Source: Candidatus Acidianus copahuensis (GTDB taxonomy: Archaea > Thermoproteota > Thermoprotei_A > Sulfolobales > Sulfolobaceae). From it: a DNA stretch of 64,000 nucleotides. The stretch spans positions 1 to 64,000 of the forward strand of contig NZ_JFZT01000047.1 in NCBI RefSeq assembly GCF_000632495.1. Direction: 5' to 3'. The notes beneath the pieces were generated by a model. It was not told the DNA's origin and made no database searches. It saw only the letters and a program-made list of their open reading frames with translations. The translations under genes were made by a program, and so were the position numbers. Of this stretch, positions 8,637-17,903 are shown in pieces (within the stretch, counting starts at the first letter, position 1; the number at the start of each line of letters is the position of its first letter).

Positions 8637-10940
8637 TTGAGCACTAATTCTTCTGCTGAGCAACCGAGAAGGCGTGAACTTATATTAAAAGTAGTAGAAG
8701 CAAGACAAAAGGACGTTGGAAGAGGCAAGGTAAGGATAGATATAGATGCATTAGCTCAAATAGATGCCTCTGCTGGAGATGTAGTGGAAATAGAAGGCCA
8801 AAGGAAAACTGCTGCGATAGCGTGGGTCTTATCTAACGAGGATCTTATGGGTGAAAAAGACATAATAAGAATGGATGGTATAACGAGGAAAAATGCAGGA
8901 GTCTCTATAGGAGATAAGGTAATAGTAAGAAAAGCTAACGTGAAGTTTGCAACTTCTGTGAAGCTAGCTCCCTCCAATTTCTCTATAACTGTTGATCCTG
9001 GATTTGTAGCATATGTTAAGAAAAAATTGAAGGAATTCCCACTAGTAGAAGGAGATACTGTGCTAATACCTGTCTTAGGTCAAGCTATACCATTCACTGT
9101 TATTCAAGTAAGACCTGCAGGAGTAGTAATGGTCAATGATGATACAAGTATTAATATTAGCGATAAACCACTTGAGCAAACTAGATACCCTAGAGTTACT
9201 TATGAGGACATAGGTGGAATGAGAAATGTTATCCAGAAAATTAGAGAATTAGTAGAGCTACCTTTGAGGCATCCAGAATTATTTAAAAGACTCGGTATAG
9301 AGCCTCCAAAAGGAATTCTTCTCTATGGACCACCAGGAGTTGGTAAGACATTGTTGGCTAAAGCAGTAGCGAATGAGACAGACTCATATTTTACCTCCAT
9401 AAACGGCCCAGAGATTATGAGCAAGTTTTACGGAGAGAGCGAACAAAGACTAAGGGAAATATTCGATGATGCTAAAAAACATGCACCAGCTATAATATTT
9501 ATTGACGAGATTGATGCAATAGCTCCAAAAAGGGATGAGGTTATAGGAGAGGTTGAAAGACGAGTAGTAGCTCAATTACTGACACTTATGGACGGATTAG
9601 AAAATCGAGGTAATGTCATAGTAATTGCCGCTACTAATAGACCAAATGCCGTTGATCCAGCTTTAAGAAGACCAGGACGATTTGATAGAGAGATAGAGAT
9701 ACCTTTACCTGACAAGCAGGGTAGACTTGAGATCCTTCAAATACATACAAGGAACATGCCGCTATCTAAAGATGTCGATTTAGAAAAATTAAGTGAAATA
9801 ACTCATGGTTATACTGGAGCAGATCTTGCTTCCTTAGTTAGAGAAGCCGCAATGAATACCTTGAGAAGATATTTACCTAAAATAGACATAACGCAGGACA
9901 AAATCCCTCCAGAAATATTAGAAATGATGGAAGTAAAGATGGATGATTTCATGAATGCTCTAAAGGAGATTGTACCAAGTGGAATGAGAGAAATATATAT
10001 AGAAGTTCCAGAAGTAAAGTGGGATGATATAGGAGGTCTTATAGATATAAAAGAGGAGTTAAGGGAAGTTGCAGAATATCCTCTAAAATTTCAAGAATAC
10101 TATGAAATGGCAGGAATTGAACCACCTAAGGGCATTCTAATGTTTGGTCCTCCTGGTACTGGAAAGACAATGCTGGCTAAGGCTGTAGCTACAGAGAGTG
10201 GGGCAAACTTCATAGCCGTAAGAGGACCTGAGGTATTGTCAAAGTGGGTTGGAGAAAGTGAAAAAGCAATAAGAGAGATATTCAGAAAAGCGAGAATGTA
10301 TGCCCCTTCAGTTATATTCTTTGATGAGATTGATGCAATAGCTCCAATGAGAGGTATTTCGTCTGATACTGGTGTTACAGAGAGACTGGTAAATCAGCTA
10401 TTAGCTGAAATGGATGGAATAGAAAAGCTGGAAAACGTAGTGATTATAGCTGCTACAAACAGGCCAGATATTCTTGATCCAGCTTTATTAAGGCCAGGTA
10501 GATTTGAAAAGCTCATATATGTACCTCCTCCAGATAAACCTGCAAGATACGAGATTCTAAAAGTTCATACTAAGAAAGTGGTCTTAGCCGAGGAAGTAAA
10601 TCTTGAAGAAGTAGCGGAACGAACTGATGGATATACCGGAGCTGATTTAGCAGCGCTTGTCAGAGAAGCAGCCATGAGGGCTATAAGAGAGGGGATGAAG
10701 GGATGTATAGAGAAGGTAACAGAGATGTGCGAACCCATAGATAAGGATTGTAGGGATGTCAAGATGAAGGAATGTATAAAAGGTGTTAGTATTAAGGTAG
10801 AAACTAAGCACTTTGAAGAAGCTATGAAGAAGGTAAAGCCATCGGTAACGCAAGAAATGGTACAATTCTATCAGAACTGGGTAGAGAAAGCTAGACAACA
10901 ATTACCTAAACAAACAGTAAAGCCTAGTACCTTCACGTGA
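8637..10940 (+). CDS. cdc48: Cdc48/VCP-type AAA ATPase
   Basis: 767 residues: N-terminal double-psi barrel and VAT-Nc region, then two AAA modules. D1 has Walker A GPPGVGKT near residue 231 and Walker B IIFIDEIDAIAPKR. D2 has GPPGTGKT near 503 and VIFFDEIDAIAPMR, with SRH arginines in AATNRPDILDPALLRPGRF. It is an unfoldase feeding the proteasome. TTG at 8637 is preferred over TTG 8625 because GGAG lies 6 nt upstream of it. Oddity: a Cys-rich insert near the C-terminus (MKGCIEKVTEMCEPIDKDC then MKECIKG) within D2, which could bind metal or form disulfides. Confidence 0.96.
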   Translation: MSTNSSAEQPRRRELILKVVEARQKDVGRGKVRIDIDALAQIDASAGDVVEIEGQRKTAAIAWVLSNEDLMGEKDIIRMDGITRKNAGVSIGDKVIVRKANVKFATSVKLAPSNFSITVDPGFVAYVKKKLKEFPLVEGDTVLIPVLGQAIPFTVIQVRPAGVVMVNDDTSINISDKPLEQTRYPRVTYEDIGGMRNVIQKIRELVELPLRHPELFKRLGIEPPKGILLYGPPGVGKTLLAKAVANETDSYFTSINGPEIMSKFYGESEQRLREIFDDAKKHAPAIIFIDEIDAIAPKRDEVIGEVERRVVAQLLTLMDGLENRGNVIVIAATNRPNAVDPALRRPGRFDREIEIPLPDKQGRLEILQIHTRNMPLSKDVDLEKLSEITHGYTGADLASLVREAAMNTLRRYLPKIDITQDKIPPEILEMMEVKMDDFMNALKEIVPSGMREIYIEVPEVKWDDIGGLIDIKEELREVAEYPLKFQEYYEMAGIEPPKGILMFGPPGTGKTMLAKAVATESGANFIAVRGPEVLSKWVGESEKAIREIFRKARMYAPSVIFFDEIDAIAPMRGISSDTGVTERLVNQLLAEMDGIEKLENVVIIAATNRPDILDPALLRPGRFEKLIYVPPPDKPARYEILKVHTKKVVLAEEVNLEEVAERTDGYTGADLAALVREAAMRAIREGMKGCIEKVTEMCEPIDKDCRDVKMKECIKGVSIKVETKHFEEAMKKVKPSVTQEMVQFYQNWVEKARQQLPKQTVKPSTFT

Positions 10941-10945
10941 TTTAA

Positions 10946-11173
10946 ATGTGGATGCAAGTTCCTCTTACTACGATAATCCTTGAAAAATTGAAGAAACTTA
11001 ACGGACCAATCAAAGATGAAGAACTTTTTTCTGACTTAAAAAAAGAAACGAACTATGATATTTCTTTTAATGATTTTTTAAGAGCTTTGATGTCCCTGGA
11101 AATAAGAGGGTACATAAGCGTATCATTAATAAGGGAGAATTCAAGAATGATCACTTACATAGGTGAGAAGTAA
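10946..11173 (+). CDS. Small winged-helix-like protein
   Basis: 75 residues from ATG 10946 (a second ATG is at 10952). The sequence LTTIILEKLKKLNGPIKDEE ... FLRALMSLEIRGYISVSLIR has the helix-helix-wing pattern of a wHTH domain, but no family was recognised. It lies 5 nt after cdc48 and its stop shares one base with the apparent start of the FEN1 gene, so it is part of a cdc48-wHTH-fen operon. A DNA-binding or protein-interaction role is inferred from the fold only. Confidence 0.75.
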   Translation: MWMQVPLTTIILEKLKKLNGPIKDEELFSDLKKETNYDISFNDFLRALMSLEIRGYISVSLIRENSRMITYIGEK

Positions 11174-12228
11174 TAGGGGTAGATTTATCCGGACTAGTAG
11201 AGGATACAAAGAGAGAGATATCCTTAGCCGAAATTAAGGGAAAGAAGGTTAGTATAGACGCATATAACGCAATTTACCAATTTTTAACAGCTATAAGGCA
11301 ACCTGATGGAACTCCACTAATGGACTCTCAAGGAAAGATAACTAGCCATTTAAGTGGTGTATTCTACAGAACGATAAGCCTTATTGAGGAAGGGATAATC
11401 CCCATTTACGTTTTTGATGGTAAACCTCCAGAGCAAAAGGGAGAAGAACTTGAGAGAAGAAGAAAGGTTAAGGAAGAAGCCGAAAGAAAACTTGAGAAAG
11501 CAAAAGAAGAAGGGTCAAAAAGAGAGATGAAGAAATACTCTCAAATGACAAGTAGACTTACTTCAGATATGGCAGAAGAGAGTCAAAAATTATTAAACGC
11601 AATGGGAATACCAGTAGTCCAAGCACCGTCAGAGGGAGAAGCAGAAGCTGCTTATTTATGCTCTATAAACAAGACATGGGGAGCTGCTAGCCAAGATTAT
11701 GACTCACTCTTATTTGGTTCCACTAGACTTTTAAGGAATTTGACAATAACCGGAAAAAGAAAATTACCCAATAAGGATGTTTATGTTGAAGTAAAACCTG
11801 AACTAATAGAATTACAGAATTTATTAAAAAATCTAGGAATAAGTAGAGAACAACTCATAGACATAGCTATCCTTATTGGGACAGATTATGATCCAGAAGG
11901 AGTTAAAGGAATAGGACCTAAGACTGCATTAAAACTAATCACAAAATATGGAAATATAGAAAAGGCCGTAGAAAGAGGAGAGATTCCTAAATATATCCTT
12001 GAATTTAATATAGATAAAATAAGACAACTTTTCCTCAAGCCTCAGGTATCTGACGTTAATTTATCATTAGATTTAGGGGATCCAAATGTTGATGAGATTA
12101 CAAGGATTTTAGTTGAAGAACATAACTTTAGTGAAGATAGAGTCAAGAATGGAATTGATAGACTAATAAAATCAAAAAAAGAAACTAAAGGGCTTTCGAG
12201 ACAAACTGGATTAGATCAGTGGTTTTAA
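11173..12228 (+). CDS. fen: Flap endonuclease 1 with apparent ATA start
   Basis: 351 residues. FEN1 removes 5' flaps in Okazaki fragment processing and repair. Catalytic acids appear in VSIDAYNA, YVFDGKPPEQ, PSEGEAEAAYL, ASQDYDSLLFG and GTDYDPEGVKGIGPKTA (H2TH region). The C-terminal QTGLDQWF is a PCNA-binding PIP box. The expected N-terminus (x)GVDLSGLVEDTKREI begins with ATA at 11173. No ATG, GTG or TTG is in frame before ATG 11320, which would delete the conserved first metal-binding Asp. The ATA overlaps the preceding TAA by one base (TAATA). A non-canonical start is inferred. Confidence 0.93.
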   Translation: MGVDLSGLVEDTKREISLAEIKGKKVSIDAYNAIYQFLTAIRQPDGTPLMDSQGKITSHLSGVFYRTISLIEEGIIPIYVFDGKPPEQKGEELERRRKVKEEAERKLEKAKEEGSKREMKKYSQMTSRLTSDMAEESQKLLNAMGIPVVQAPSEGEAEAAYLCSINKTWGAASQDYDSLLFGSTRLLRNLTITGKRKLPNKDVYVEVKPELIELQNLLKNLGISREQLIDIAILIGTDYDPEGVKGIGPKTALKLITKYGNIEKAVERGEIPKYILEFNIDKIRQLFLKPQVSDVNLSLDLGDPNVDEITRILVEEHNFSEDRVKNGIDRLIKSKKETKGLSRQTGLDQWF

Positions 12229-12278
12229 CGGTATTAATAATGTAATTATAAAATAATCTAAATGTTAGGTGACTTAGG

Positions 12279-12284
12279 TTTAAA
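12279..12284 (+). promoter_or_regulatory. TATA box of the tetrapyrrole operon
   Basis: TTTAAA lies about 26 bp upstream of the GTG start at 12309, the spacing expected for a leaderless archaeal transcript. It sits inside an inverted repeat GGTTTAA (12277-12283) / TTAAACC (12295-12301). The repeat spans TATA and start site, so a regulator binding there would block transcription, but it could be coincidental. Confidence 0.5.
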
Positions 12285-12308
12285 TGTTACTATGTTAAAC
12301 CTTAATTT

Positions 12309-12965
12309 GTGCAAGAAGCTAATTACTTACCTATATTCATTAGGCTTAACGGATTGCGTGTATTAATAGTAGGAGGAGGTACTGTTGGAAGTAAGAGGGC
12401 AAAAAATTTTTTAGATCATGGAGCAGACGTTACTGTAGTAAGCTTAGTATTTAATGAATATATTGAAAAAGAAGAAAATATAAAAAAAATTAGATTTGAT
12501 GCCTCAACAATAAGCGAGAATTTTATTTCCGAATTTAACATTATAGTAACTGCAACAAACGATTTAGACATAAATCAGAGAATATGTGATATGGCTAAAA
12601 GATTAGGAAAACTCTGCAATAATCCCACTAATCCTCAAGACTCAAACTTTATCGTACCTATCTTTTATGCAGATAATGACTTATCTATAGCAGTAACAAC
12701 ATATGGAAAGTCAAGCATAGTTTCTAAGCTCATTTTGGAAAAGTCATTAACTGCACTAAGAGAGGAAAGCTATATAAGAGGTCTTATAGACGTTATGAGC
12801 AAAGTAAAAACATTAATGAAAGGATCCATAACGGATCCTAGATTGAGATATGAGTTATATCACAAGATATTTAATGATACAAATTTCGAATCTATGATTA
12901 TAAAAGAGGACTATACAGGTGCATTAAGACGAGCAGAGGAGTTGATAAATGAGTATAATAGATGA
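12309..12965 (+). CDS. Precorrin-2 dehydrogenase/siroheme synthase (SirC/Met8-like)
   Basis: 218 residues from GTG. An N-terminal NAD-binding Rossmann fold begins VLIVGGGTVGSKRAKNFLDH, and NNPTNPQDSNFIVPIF matches the conserved active region of Met8/CysG-N enzymes (Asp in the NPxDxxxF-type motif). It oxidises precorrin-2 to sirohydrochlorin. It is the first gene of the operon. Its presence with hemA-D supports the siroheme-dependent (Ahb) route to haem used by archaea; that last step is established for other archaea and inferred here. Confidence 0.9.
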   Translation: MQEANYLPIFIRLNGLRVLIVGGGTVGSKRAKNFLDHGADVTVVSLVFNEYIEKEENIKKIRFDASTISENFISEFNIIVTATNDLDINQRICDMAKRLGKLCNNPTNPQDSNFIVPIFYADNDLSIAVTTYGKSSIVSKLILEKSLTALREESYIRGLIDVMSKVKTLMKGSITDPRLRYELYHKIFNDTNFESMIIKEDYTGALRRAEELINEYNR

Positions 12966-14208
12966 ATTAAATTCAAAGTTTTATGCAATAGTGTATACAT
13001 ATAAAACCGTTGGTATAGATAATCTTGCTCATCACTATTTGAGAGAAGAGGAAATCAAGGATCTCTATGGCCATTTTAAAGGAGAAATGAATGTAGTACA
13101 AACATGCAATAGAGTTGAACTTTATCTTTTTACGGATTATCACAATTATGATTCAATTTTAAGCTATCTAAATCACATTCATAACAAGGATATAACAAGG
13201 GATGCAACAATATTCAAAGGAACAAGAGCTGCACGCCACTTATTCGAAGTTGCTGCTGGTTTGGATTCTATGTCAGTGGGTGAATACGAAATATTAAGTC
13301 AGATTAAACTCAGTATACAAAACGCCAAAAAGATGAATATATCAAACAAATATATTGAAACTATATTTGAAAGAGCAATAAAAGTAGGAAGAAGAGTAAG
13401 ACAGCTAACTGATATATCAAAGGGGAAAGTTGGAATATATTCTGTTGCAGTAGAAATGGCTAGAAACAGAATCAAAGATCTTGATAACAGAAAAATACTT
13501 ATAATAGGTGCAGGGAAAATGGGGAACAAAATAGCCCAGATTCTACACAGTTATGGCTATTCAAATGTAACTATTATGAATAGAACTAAACAAAAAGGAG
13601 AGAGTCTTGCGACAAAATTTGGTTTTAGATATGAAAAATTAGACTTCTCTAAAATCAATGACTATGATATTATATTTTCTGCGATATTTTATCCTACTAA
13701 AATAAGTGCTAATAATACTTTGGTTATAGATATCTCCTCGCCAAATATTTTTGAGGGAAAAAATGTAATCACTTTAAAGGAATTAGAGGATTTCTCTTCC
13801 GAAATGAATAAACTTAGAGTAATGGAAACTTGGAAAGCTGAAAAAATCATAGAGGAGGGACTAAATGAATTAATAAGCGATTTAGCAAATCTAAAATATG
13901 ATGAAATTATTTCGGATATACTGACGAGAATGGAAGAAATAAGGCAGAAAGAGGTTGAAAGAGCTTTGAAAGAGCTTAAAAAAAGAGACACCGAGGATGT
14001 CTTGAACTCAATGTCTAAAGCTATGCTAAAGAAGATTATGTCGCCTATGCTAGAAAAAGTAAGAGAGGCAGTAAAAAATGATGAGACAAATTACATTAAC
14101 TTGATTTTAGAACTCTTTGATAATGGCAAACTTTCCCATAGTAAGACCAAGAAGATTACGACAGAACAAGCTAATGAGAGACATAATAGCGGAAACGGAG
14201 ATAACTGA
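12949..14208 (+). CDS. hemA: Glutamyl-tRNA reductase
   Basis: 419 residues. It reduces Glu-tRNA to glutamate-1-semialdehyde. The catalytic Cys is in VVQTCNRVELYLF; the NADPH-binding motif is ILIIGAGKMGNKIAQ; the C-terminal helical dimerisation domain is present. It overlaps the 3' end of the upstream gene by 17 nt. Its own last 28 or so codons (hydrophilic, ...NERHNSGNGDN) overlap the start of hemB by 86 nt in another frame, an unusually long overlap. Confidence 0.95.
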   Translation: MSIIDELNSKFYAIVYTYKTVGIDNLAHHYLREEEIKDLYGHFKGEMNVVQTCNRVELYLFTDYHNYDSILSYLNHIHNKDITRDATIFKGTRAARHLFEVAAGLDSMSVGEYEILSQIKLSIQNAKKMNISNKYIETIFERAIKVGRRVRQLTDISKGKVGIYSVAVEMARNRIKDLDNRKILIIGAGKMGNKIAQILHSYGYSNVTIMNRTKQKGESLATKFGFRYEKLDFSKINDYDIIFSAIFYPTKISANNTLVIDISSPNIFEGKNVITLKELEDFSSEMNKLRVMETWKAEKIIEEGLNELISDLANLKYDEIISDILTRMEEIRQKEVERALKELKKRDTEDVLNSMSKAMLKKIMSPMLEKVREAVKNDETNYINLILELFDNGKLSHSKTKKITTEQANERHNSGNGDN

Positions 14209-15133
14209 AAAAGACCTTATTTTACCGATTTTTATTAAGGAAAACCTTAGTGAACCTGAGAAAATAAATTCGATGCCAGGTGTTCTTAGATATCCTATAA
14301 ATGACAATCTGCTAAAATTTATAGAAGAGAGCTATGGAAACGGTATACGTTATATAATCCTATTCGGTATCCCTTCTTATAAAGATGATATAGCTTCTTC
14401 AGCTTTCGCTAAAGACGGAGTAATTCAGAAAAGCGTTAAGATGATTAAAGATACATTTGGAGAGAAACTTATTATAATAACTGATGAGTGCACAGATGAA
14501 TATGCGTCTCATGGACACTGTGGAATAGTTAAGGAAAGAAGAGGTACGTACGTCGTCGATAATGATGAAAGTTTAAAGCTTCATGCAAAAATTGCATTAT
14601 CCCAAGCTGAGGCAGGATCCGATATAATAGCCCCCTCTAGTATGATGGACGGTGTTGTAGGTGCTATAAGAAAAGAACTTGATGAAAATGGATTTCAGGA
14701 TACTGCCATTATGGCGTATAGCGCTAAATATGCTTCGACCTTTTATTCCCCTTTTAGAGAAGCAGCTTACTCTAAACCCGGGTTTGGAGACAGAAAATCT
14801 TATCAAATGGATCCGAGAAATGGATATGAAGCTATAAAGGAAGTAAGATTAGATATAGAAGAAGGAGCAGATATTGTAATGGTAAAACCTGCACATACAT
14901 ATCTGGATATTATAAGGCTTGTAAAAAGTGCTTTTCCAGAATATCCGCTTGCGGCTTATCATGTGAGTGGCGAATATTCCATGATTAAAGCTGCAGCGAT
15001 TAATGGTTGGATAGACGAGCGTGTAGCAGTTATGGAAATAACTACTGCAATAAAGAGAGCTGGAGCTGATTTAATTATTACGTATTATGCGAATGAGATT
15101 GTAAAATGGATAAGAGAGGGAGTTCCATTTTGA
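14123..15133 (+). CDS. hemB: Delta-aminolevulinic acid dehydratase (porphobilinogen synthase)
   Basis: 336 residues from the second in-frame ATG (MANFPIVRPRRLR). It condenses two ALA molecules. Schiff-base lysines are in MAYSAKYASTFY and IVMVKPAHTYLDI. The metal region reads ECTDEYASHGHCG, with two of the three Cys of the zinc-dependent enzymes. The ATG at 14117 is an alternative. The stop TGA overlaps the TTG start of hemL. Confidence 0.96.
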   Translation: MANFPIVRPRRLRQNKLMRDIIAETEITEKDLILPIFIKENLSEPEKINSMPGVLRYPINDNLLKFIEESYGNGIRYIILFGIPSYKDDIASSAFAKDGVIQKSVKMIKDTFGEKLIIITDECTDEYASHGHCGIVKERRGTYVVDNDESLKLHAKIALSQAEAGSDIIAPSSMMDGVVGAIRKELDENGFQDTAIMAYSAKYASTFYSPFREAAYSKPGFGDRKSYQMDPRNGYEAIKEVRLDIEEGADIVMVKPAHTYLDIIRLVKSAFPEYPLAAYHVSGEYSMIKAAAINGWIDERVAVMEITTAIKRAGADLIITYYANEIVKWIREGVPF

Positions 15134-16380
15134 GCCAGAGTTTATGGAAAGAAGCATTATCAATATTCCCTGGTGGGGTTAATAGTCCTGTAAGAGCTGC
15201 TGTAAAACCTTATCCATTTTATGTTAAGGAGGGAAAAGGTGCTTACGTTATTACAGAAGATAATAAAAAATATATTGATTTTGTATTAGGTTATGGGCCC
15301 TTAATTTTAGGACATGCATATCCTTATGTTAAGAAAAACATCTTTAACCAGATAGATAAGGGCTGGCTTTTCGGAATTCCATCTAAGGTTGAAATTGAGT
15401 TAGCAAAGAAAATATCCTCGCATATGAATTCGATTGAGAAGATACGATTTGTTAACTCTGGAACAGAAGCTACTATGAACGCAATAAGGTTAGCTAGAGG
15501 TTTTACTAAAAGAGAAAAAATCCTAAAGTTTGATGGAAATTATCATGGAGCTCATGACTATGCTCTAGTAGATGCTGGAAGTGCGGCTATGGAATTTGGA
15601 ATTCCAAATTCTCTTGGAATTCCAGAGCAAGTTTTAAGGACAGTAAATGTGTGTACCTATAATGATCTTACATGTGTAGAAAATATTCTAAAAAAGGAAG
15701 ATATTGCTGCTATTATAGTTGAACCTATAATGGGAAATATGGGTGTTATACCACCACAGAAGGACTTTCTTTCAGGACTAAGAGAACTAACTAAAACTTA
15801 TGGTTCGTTGCTGATCTTCGATGAAGTGATAACTGGATTTAGAGTAAGTATTTCAGGTGCTCAAGGATATTATGGAATCGAACCAGATATTACAACCCTT
15901 GGCAAAATAATTGGTGGAGGATTTCCAATAGGCGCAATAGGCGGAAAGAGACAGATCATGGATTTTCTTACCCCCTCGGGTAAAGTATTTAATGCAGGTA
16001 CATTTAATGCTAATCCAATATCAATGATTGCCGGTCTCTCTACTATAGAGGTAATAGAAAAGGAAAACGTAATACACAAAACATCTCAATCTGCAAAGGA
16101 AATTGCAGACGAGTTAGATAAGATTGGTACTCCACATGTAGTAAATAGAGTAGAGAACATGCTTCAGATATTCTTTGGAGTTAGTTCCGTAAAGAATGCA
16201 GAAGACGCTAGGAAGGCCAATAAGGAATTATACAATAAATTTCAGCTAAAGTTACTTGACGTAGGTATATTCTTCCCACCTAGCCAGTTTGAGACAGTCT
16301 TCACATCATTGGCACATGACGAGAATGTAATGCAAGAAGCTATAGAAGGTATAAAGAAAGCTAAAAGTGAGTTTAATTGA
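15130..16380 (+). CDS. hemL: Glutamate-1-semialdehyde 2,1-aminomutase
   Basis: 416 residues. It is a PLP enzyme converting GSA to ALA. The sequence starts MSQSLWKEALSIFPGGVNSP. FVNSGTEATMNAIRLARG is the PLP phosphate loop, LLIFDEVITGFR contains the PLP Asp, and TTLGKIIGGGFPIGA carries the Schiff-base Lys. The start is TTG 15130, overlapping the hemB stop (TTGA). The upstream in-frame ATG at 15106 lies inside hemB and is less likely. Confidence 0.96.
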   Translation: MSQSLWKEALSIFPGGVNSPVRAAVKPYPFYVKEGKGAYVITEDNKKYIDFVLGYGPLILGHAYPYVKKNIFNQIDKGWLFGIPSKVEIELAKKISSHMNSIEKIRFVNSGTEATMNAIRLARGFTKREKILKFDGNYHGAHDYALVDAGSAAMEFGIPNSLGIPEQVLRTVNVCTYNDLTCVENILKKEDIAAIIVEPIMGNMGVIPPQKDFLSGLRELTKTYGSLLIFDEVITGFRVSISGAQGYYGIEPDITTLGKIIGGGFPIGAIGGKRQIMDFLTPSGKVFNAGTFNANPISMIAGLSTIEVIEKENVIHKTSQSAKEIADELDKIGTPHVVNRVENMLQIFFGVSSVKNAEDARKANKELYNKFQLKLLDVGIFFPPSQFETVFTSLAHDENVMQEAIEGIKKAKSEFN

Positions 16381-17258
16381 AAATTAGAATAGCTACTAGA
16401 GGTAGTAAACTTAGTCTTATACAGACACAAAAGGTTGAAAAATTCCTATTAAAAAAGGGATTTGACGTAGAAGTAATTAAGGTCACAACTAAAGCAGATC
16501 TCTTCTTGAATGAACCTTTACAAAAACTAGGTAAAGGAGTCTTCGAAAAAGAAGTAAATAGGCTTGTAATGGAAGGGAATGCTGACATTGCAGTTCATAG
16601 CATGAAAGACCTTACTTCACAGTTAGATCCAGGTCTAGAAGTTATAGCAACACTAAAAAGAGATAGTCCTTATGATGCACTCGTTGCGGATTCTGAATTA
16701 TTTAAATTAGAGAAGGGTTCAATAATAGGTACAAGCAGTCTTCGTAGAAAAAACATAATTAGCTTCTTCAGAAGTGATATTAATGTAGCTGATATCAGGG
16801 GAAATATAGACACAAGACTAAGTAAGGTTAAAACTAGCCAATATGCAGGGATTATTATTGCTCATGCGTCCTTACAACGTTTAAATATAGAAACTAAGTA
16901 TTTTGTTTTCTCCCCATATGATTTTACGCCAGAAGTTAACCAAGGTATAATTGCAATAGTAAGTAGAAAAGATAATATTGAAATGAAAAAAGTATTATCA
17001 GAAATAGATGATAAGGAAACTCATAGTATAGCTGAGGCAGAAAGAACAGCCTCTAATATAATAGGAGGAGGATGTAATTCTCCATTTGGCATATTTTTCG
17101 AATTTTACGATAAGGAATTTCATGGAATAGCGACTTTTTCAGATTCGAAGAAAAAAATTACTGTTGAAACATGGTCAAGGGAAAACGAAAAGATAAGTGG
17201 AGAAAAATTAGGTAAAACATTACTAAGGCAGATGAAAAATGAAGGTATTATTCTTTAG
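16377..17258 (+). CDS. hemC: Porphobilinogen deaminase (hydroxymethylbilane synthase)
   Basis: 293 residues. It begins MKIRIATRGSKLSLIQTQKV at TTG overlapping the hemL stop (TTGA). The catalytic Asp region is DIAVHSMKDL, the substrate-binding arginines are in GTSSLRRK and DIRGNIDTRL, and the dipyrromethane-cofactor Cys is in IGGGCNSPFG. It assembles four porphobilinogens into hydroxymethylbilane. Its end overlaps hemD by 20 nt. Confidence 0.96.
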   Translation: MKIRIATRGSKLSLIQTQKVEKFLLKKGFDVEVIKVTTKADLFLNEPLQKLGKGVFEKEVNRLVMEGNADIAVHSMKDLTSQLDPGLEVIATLKRDSPYDALVADSELFKLEKGSIIGTSSLRRKNIISFFRSDINVADIRGNIDTRLSKVKTSQYAGIIIAHASLQRLNIETKYFVFSPYDFTPEVNQGIIAIVSRKDNIEMKKVLSEIDDKETHSIAEAERTASNIIGGGCNSPFGIFFEFYDKEFHGIATFSDSKKKITVETWSRENEKISGEKLGKTLLRQMKNEGIIL

Positions 17259-17901
17259 ATCTGAACCGGTGAATATTTCAGGATTACCATCCATAGAGAT
17301 AATAAATGTTCCTATTTTTACTCCTTTTTGTGTAGATTACAGTATTGAGTTAGATAATTTTGAGAGCGTAGCTTTTACAAGCAAAAATGCAATAAGATGT
17401 TGTAAGGATATTAATAGAATCAAATCTATGAAAGTGTTCTCCATAGGTCCTGCAACTGCCTCAGAATTACAAAAACATGGAATAGAAAGTATAATTCCCG
17501 ATAAGTTTGATAGTGAAAATCTAGGAAAAACTATCATTAATTATGGAGTAAAGTCTTTGGTATCTTTTAGAAGTAAAAAGGCAAATGATACTCTTAGGAA
17601 CATATTGTCAGATAAAATTAAATATGAAGAGATTTACAATTATGACATAATTTTAAATGAGGAGATGCTAAAGAAGGCTAAAGAGTTCCTAGACTGCAAC
17701 GTTGACGTTGTAGTTCTAACTAGTTCTGAGATTGCTAGAGTAACATCTCCTTACTTAAAGAAATGTTACAAGATTATATCCATAGGACCTGTTACATCTT
17801 CAACTCTAAAGAAGAATAGACCAGATCTAGAGATCATTGATAGCAAAAAATATGATTTGGAAGGAATCATAGAAATACTTGTTGGTTTGGATAGTGATTA
17901 G
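17239..17901 (+). CDS. hemD: Uroporphyrinogen-III synthase
   Basis: 220 residues, typical length. This family is poorly conserved. Recognisable features are FESVAFTSKNAIRC (first-domain strand), VFSIGPATASELQKHG, VVVLTSSEIARVTSPYL and IISIGPVTSSTLKK, the repeated TS/GP signature of HemD. Its position directly after hemC confirms the assignment. It closes hydroxymethylbilane with D-ring inversion. Confidence 0.92.
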   Translation: MKVLFFRSEPVNISGLPSIEIINVPIFTPFCVDYSIELDNFESVAFTSKNAIRCCKDINRIKSMKVFSIGPATASELQKHGIESIIPDKFDSENLGKTIINYGVKSLVSFRSKKANDTLRNILSDKIKYEEIYNYDIILNEEMLKKAKEFLDCNVDVVVLTSSEIARVTSPYLKKCYKIISIGPVTSSTLKKNRPDLEIIDSKKYDLEGIIEILVGLDSD

Positions 17902-17903
17902 AA

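Noticed and set aside
12277..12301. Inverted repeat GGTTTAA/TTAAACC as a firm operator
   Set aside because: Half of it is the TATA box itself and AT-rich 7-bp repeats arise by chance; kept only as a remark.
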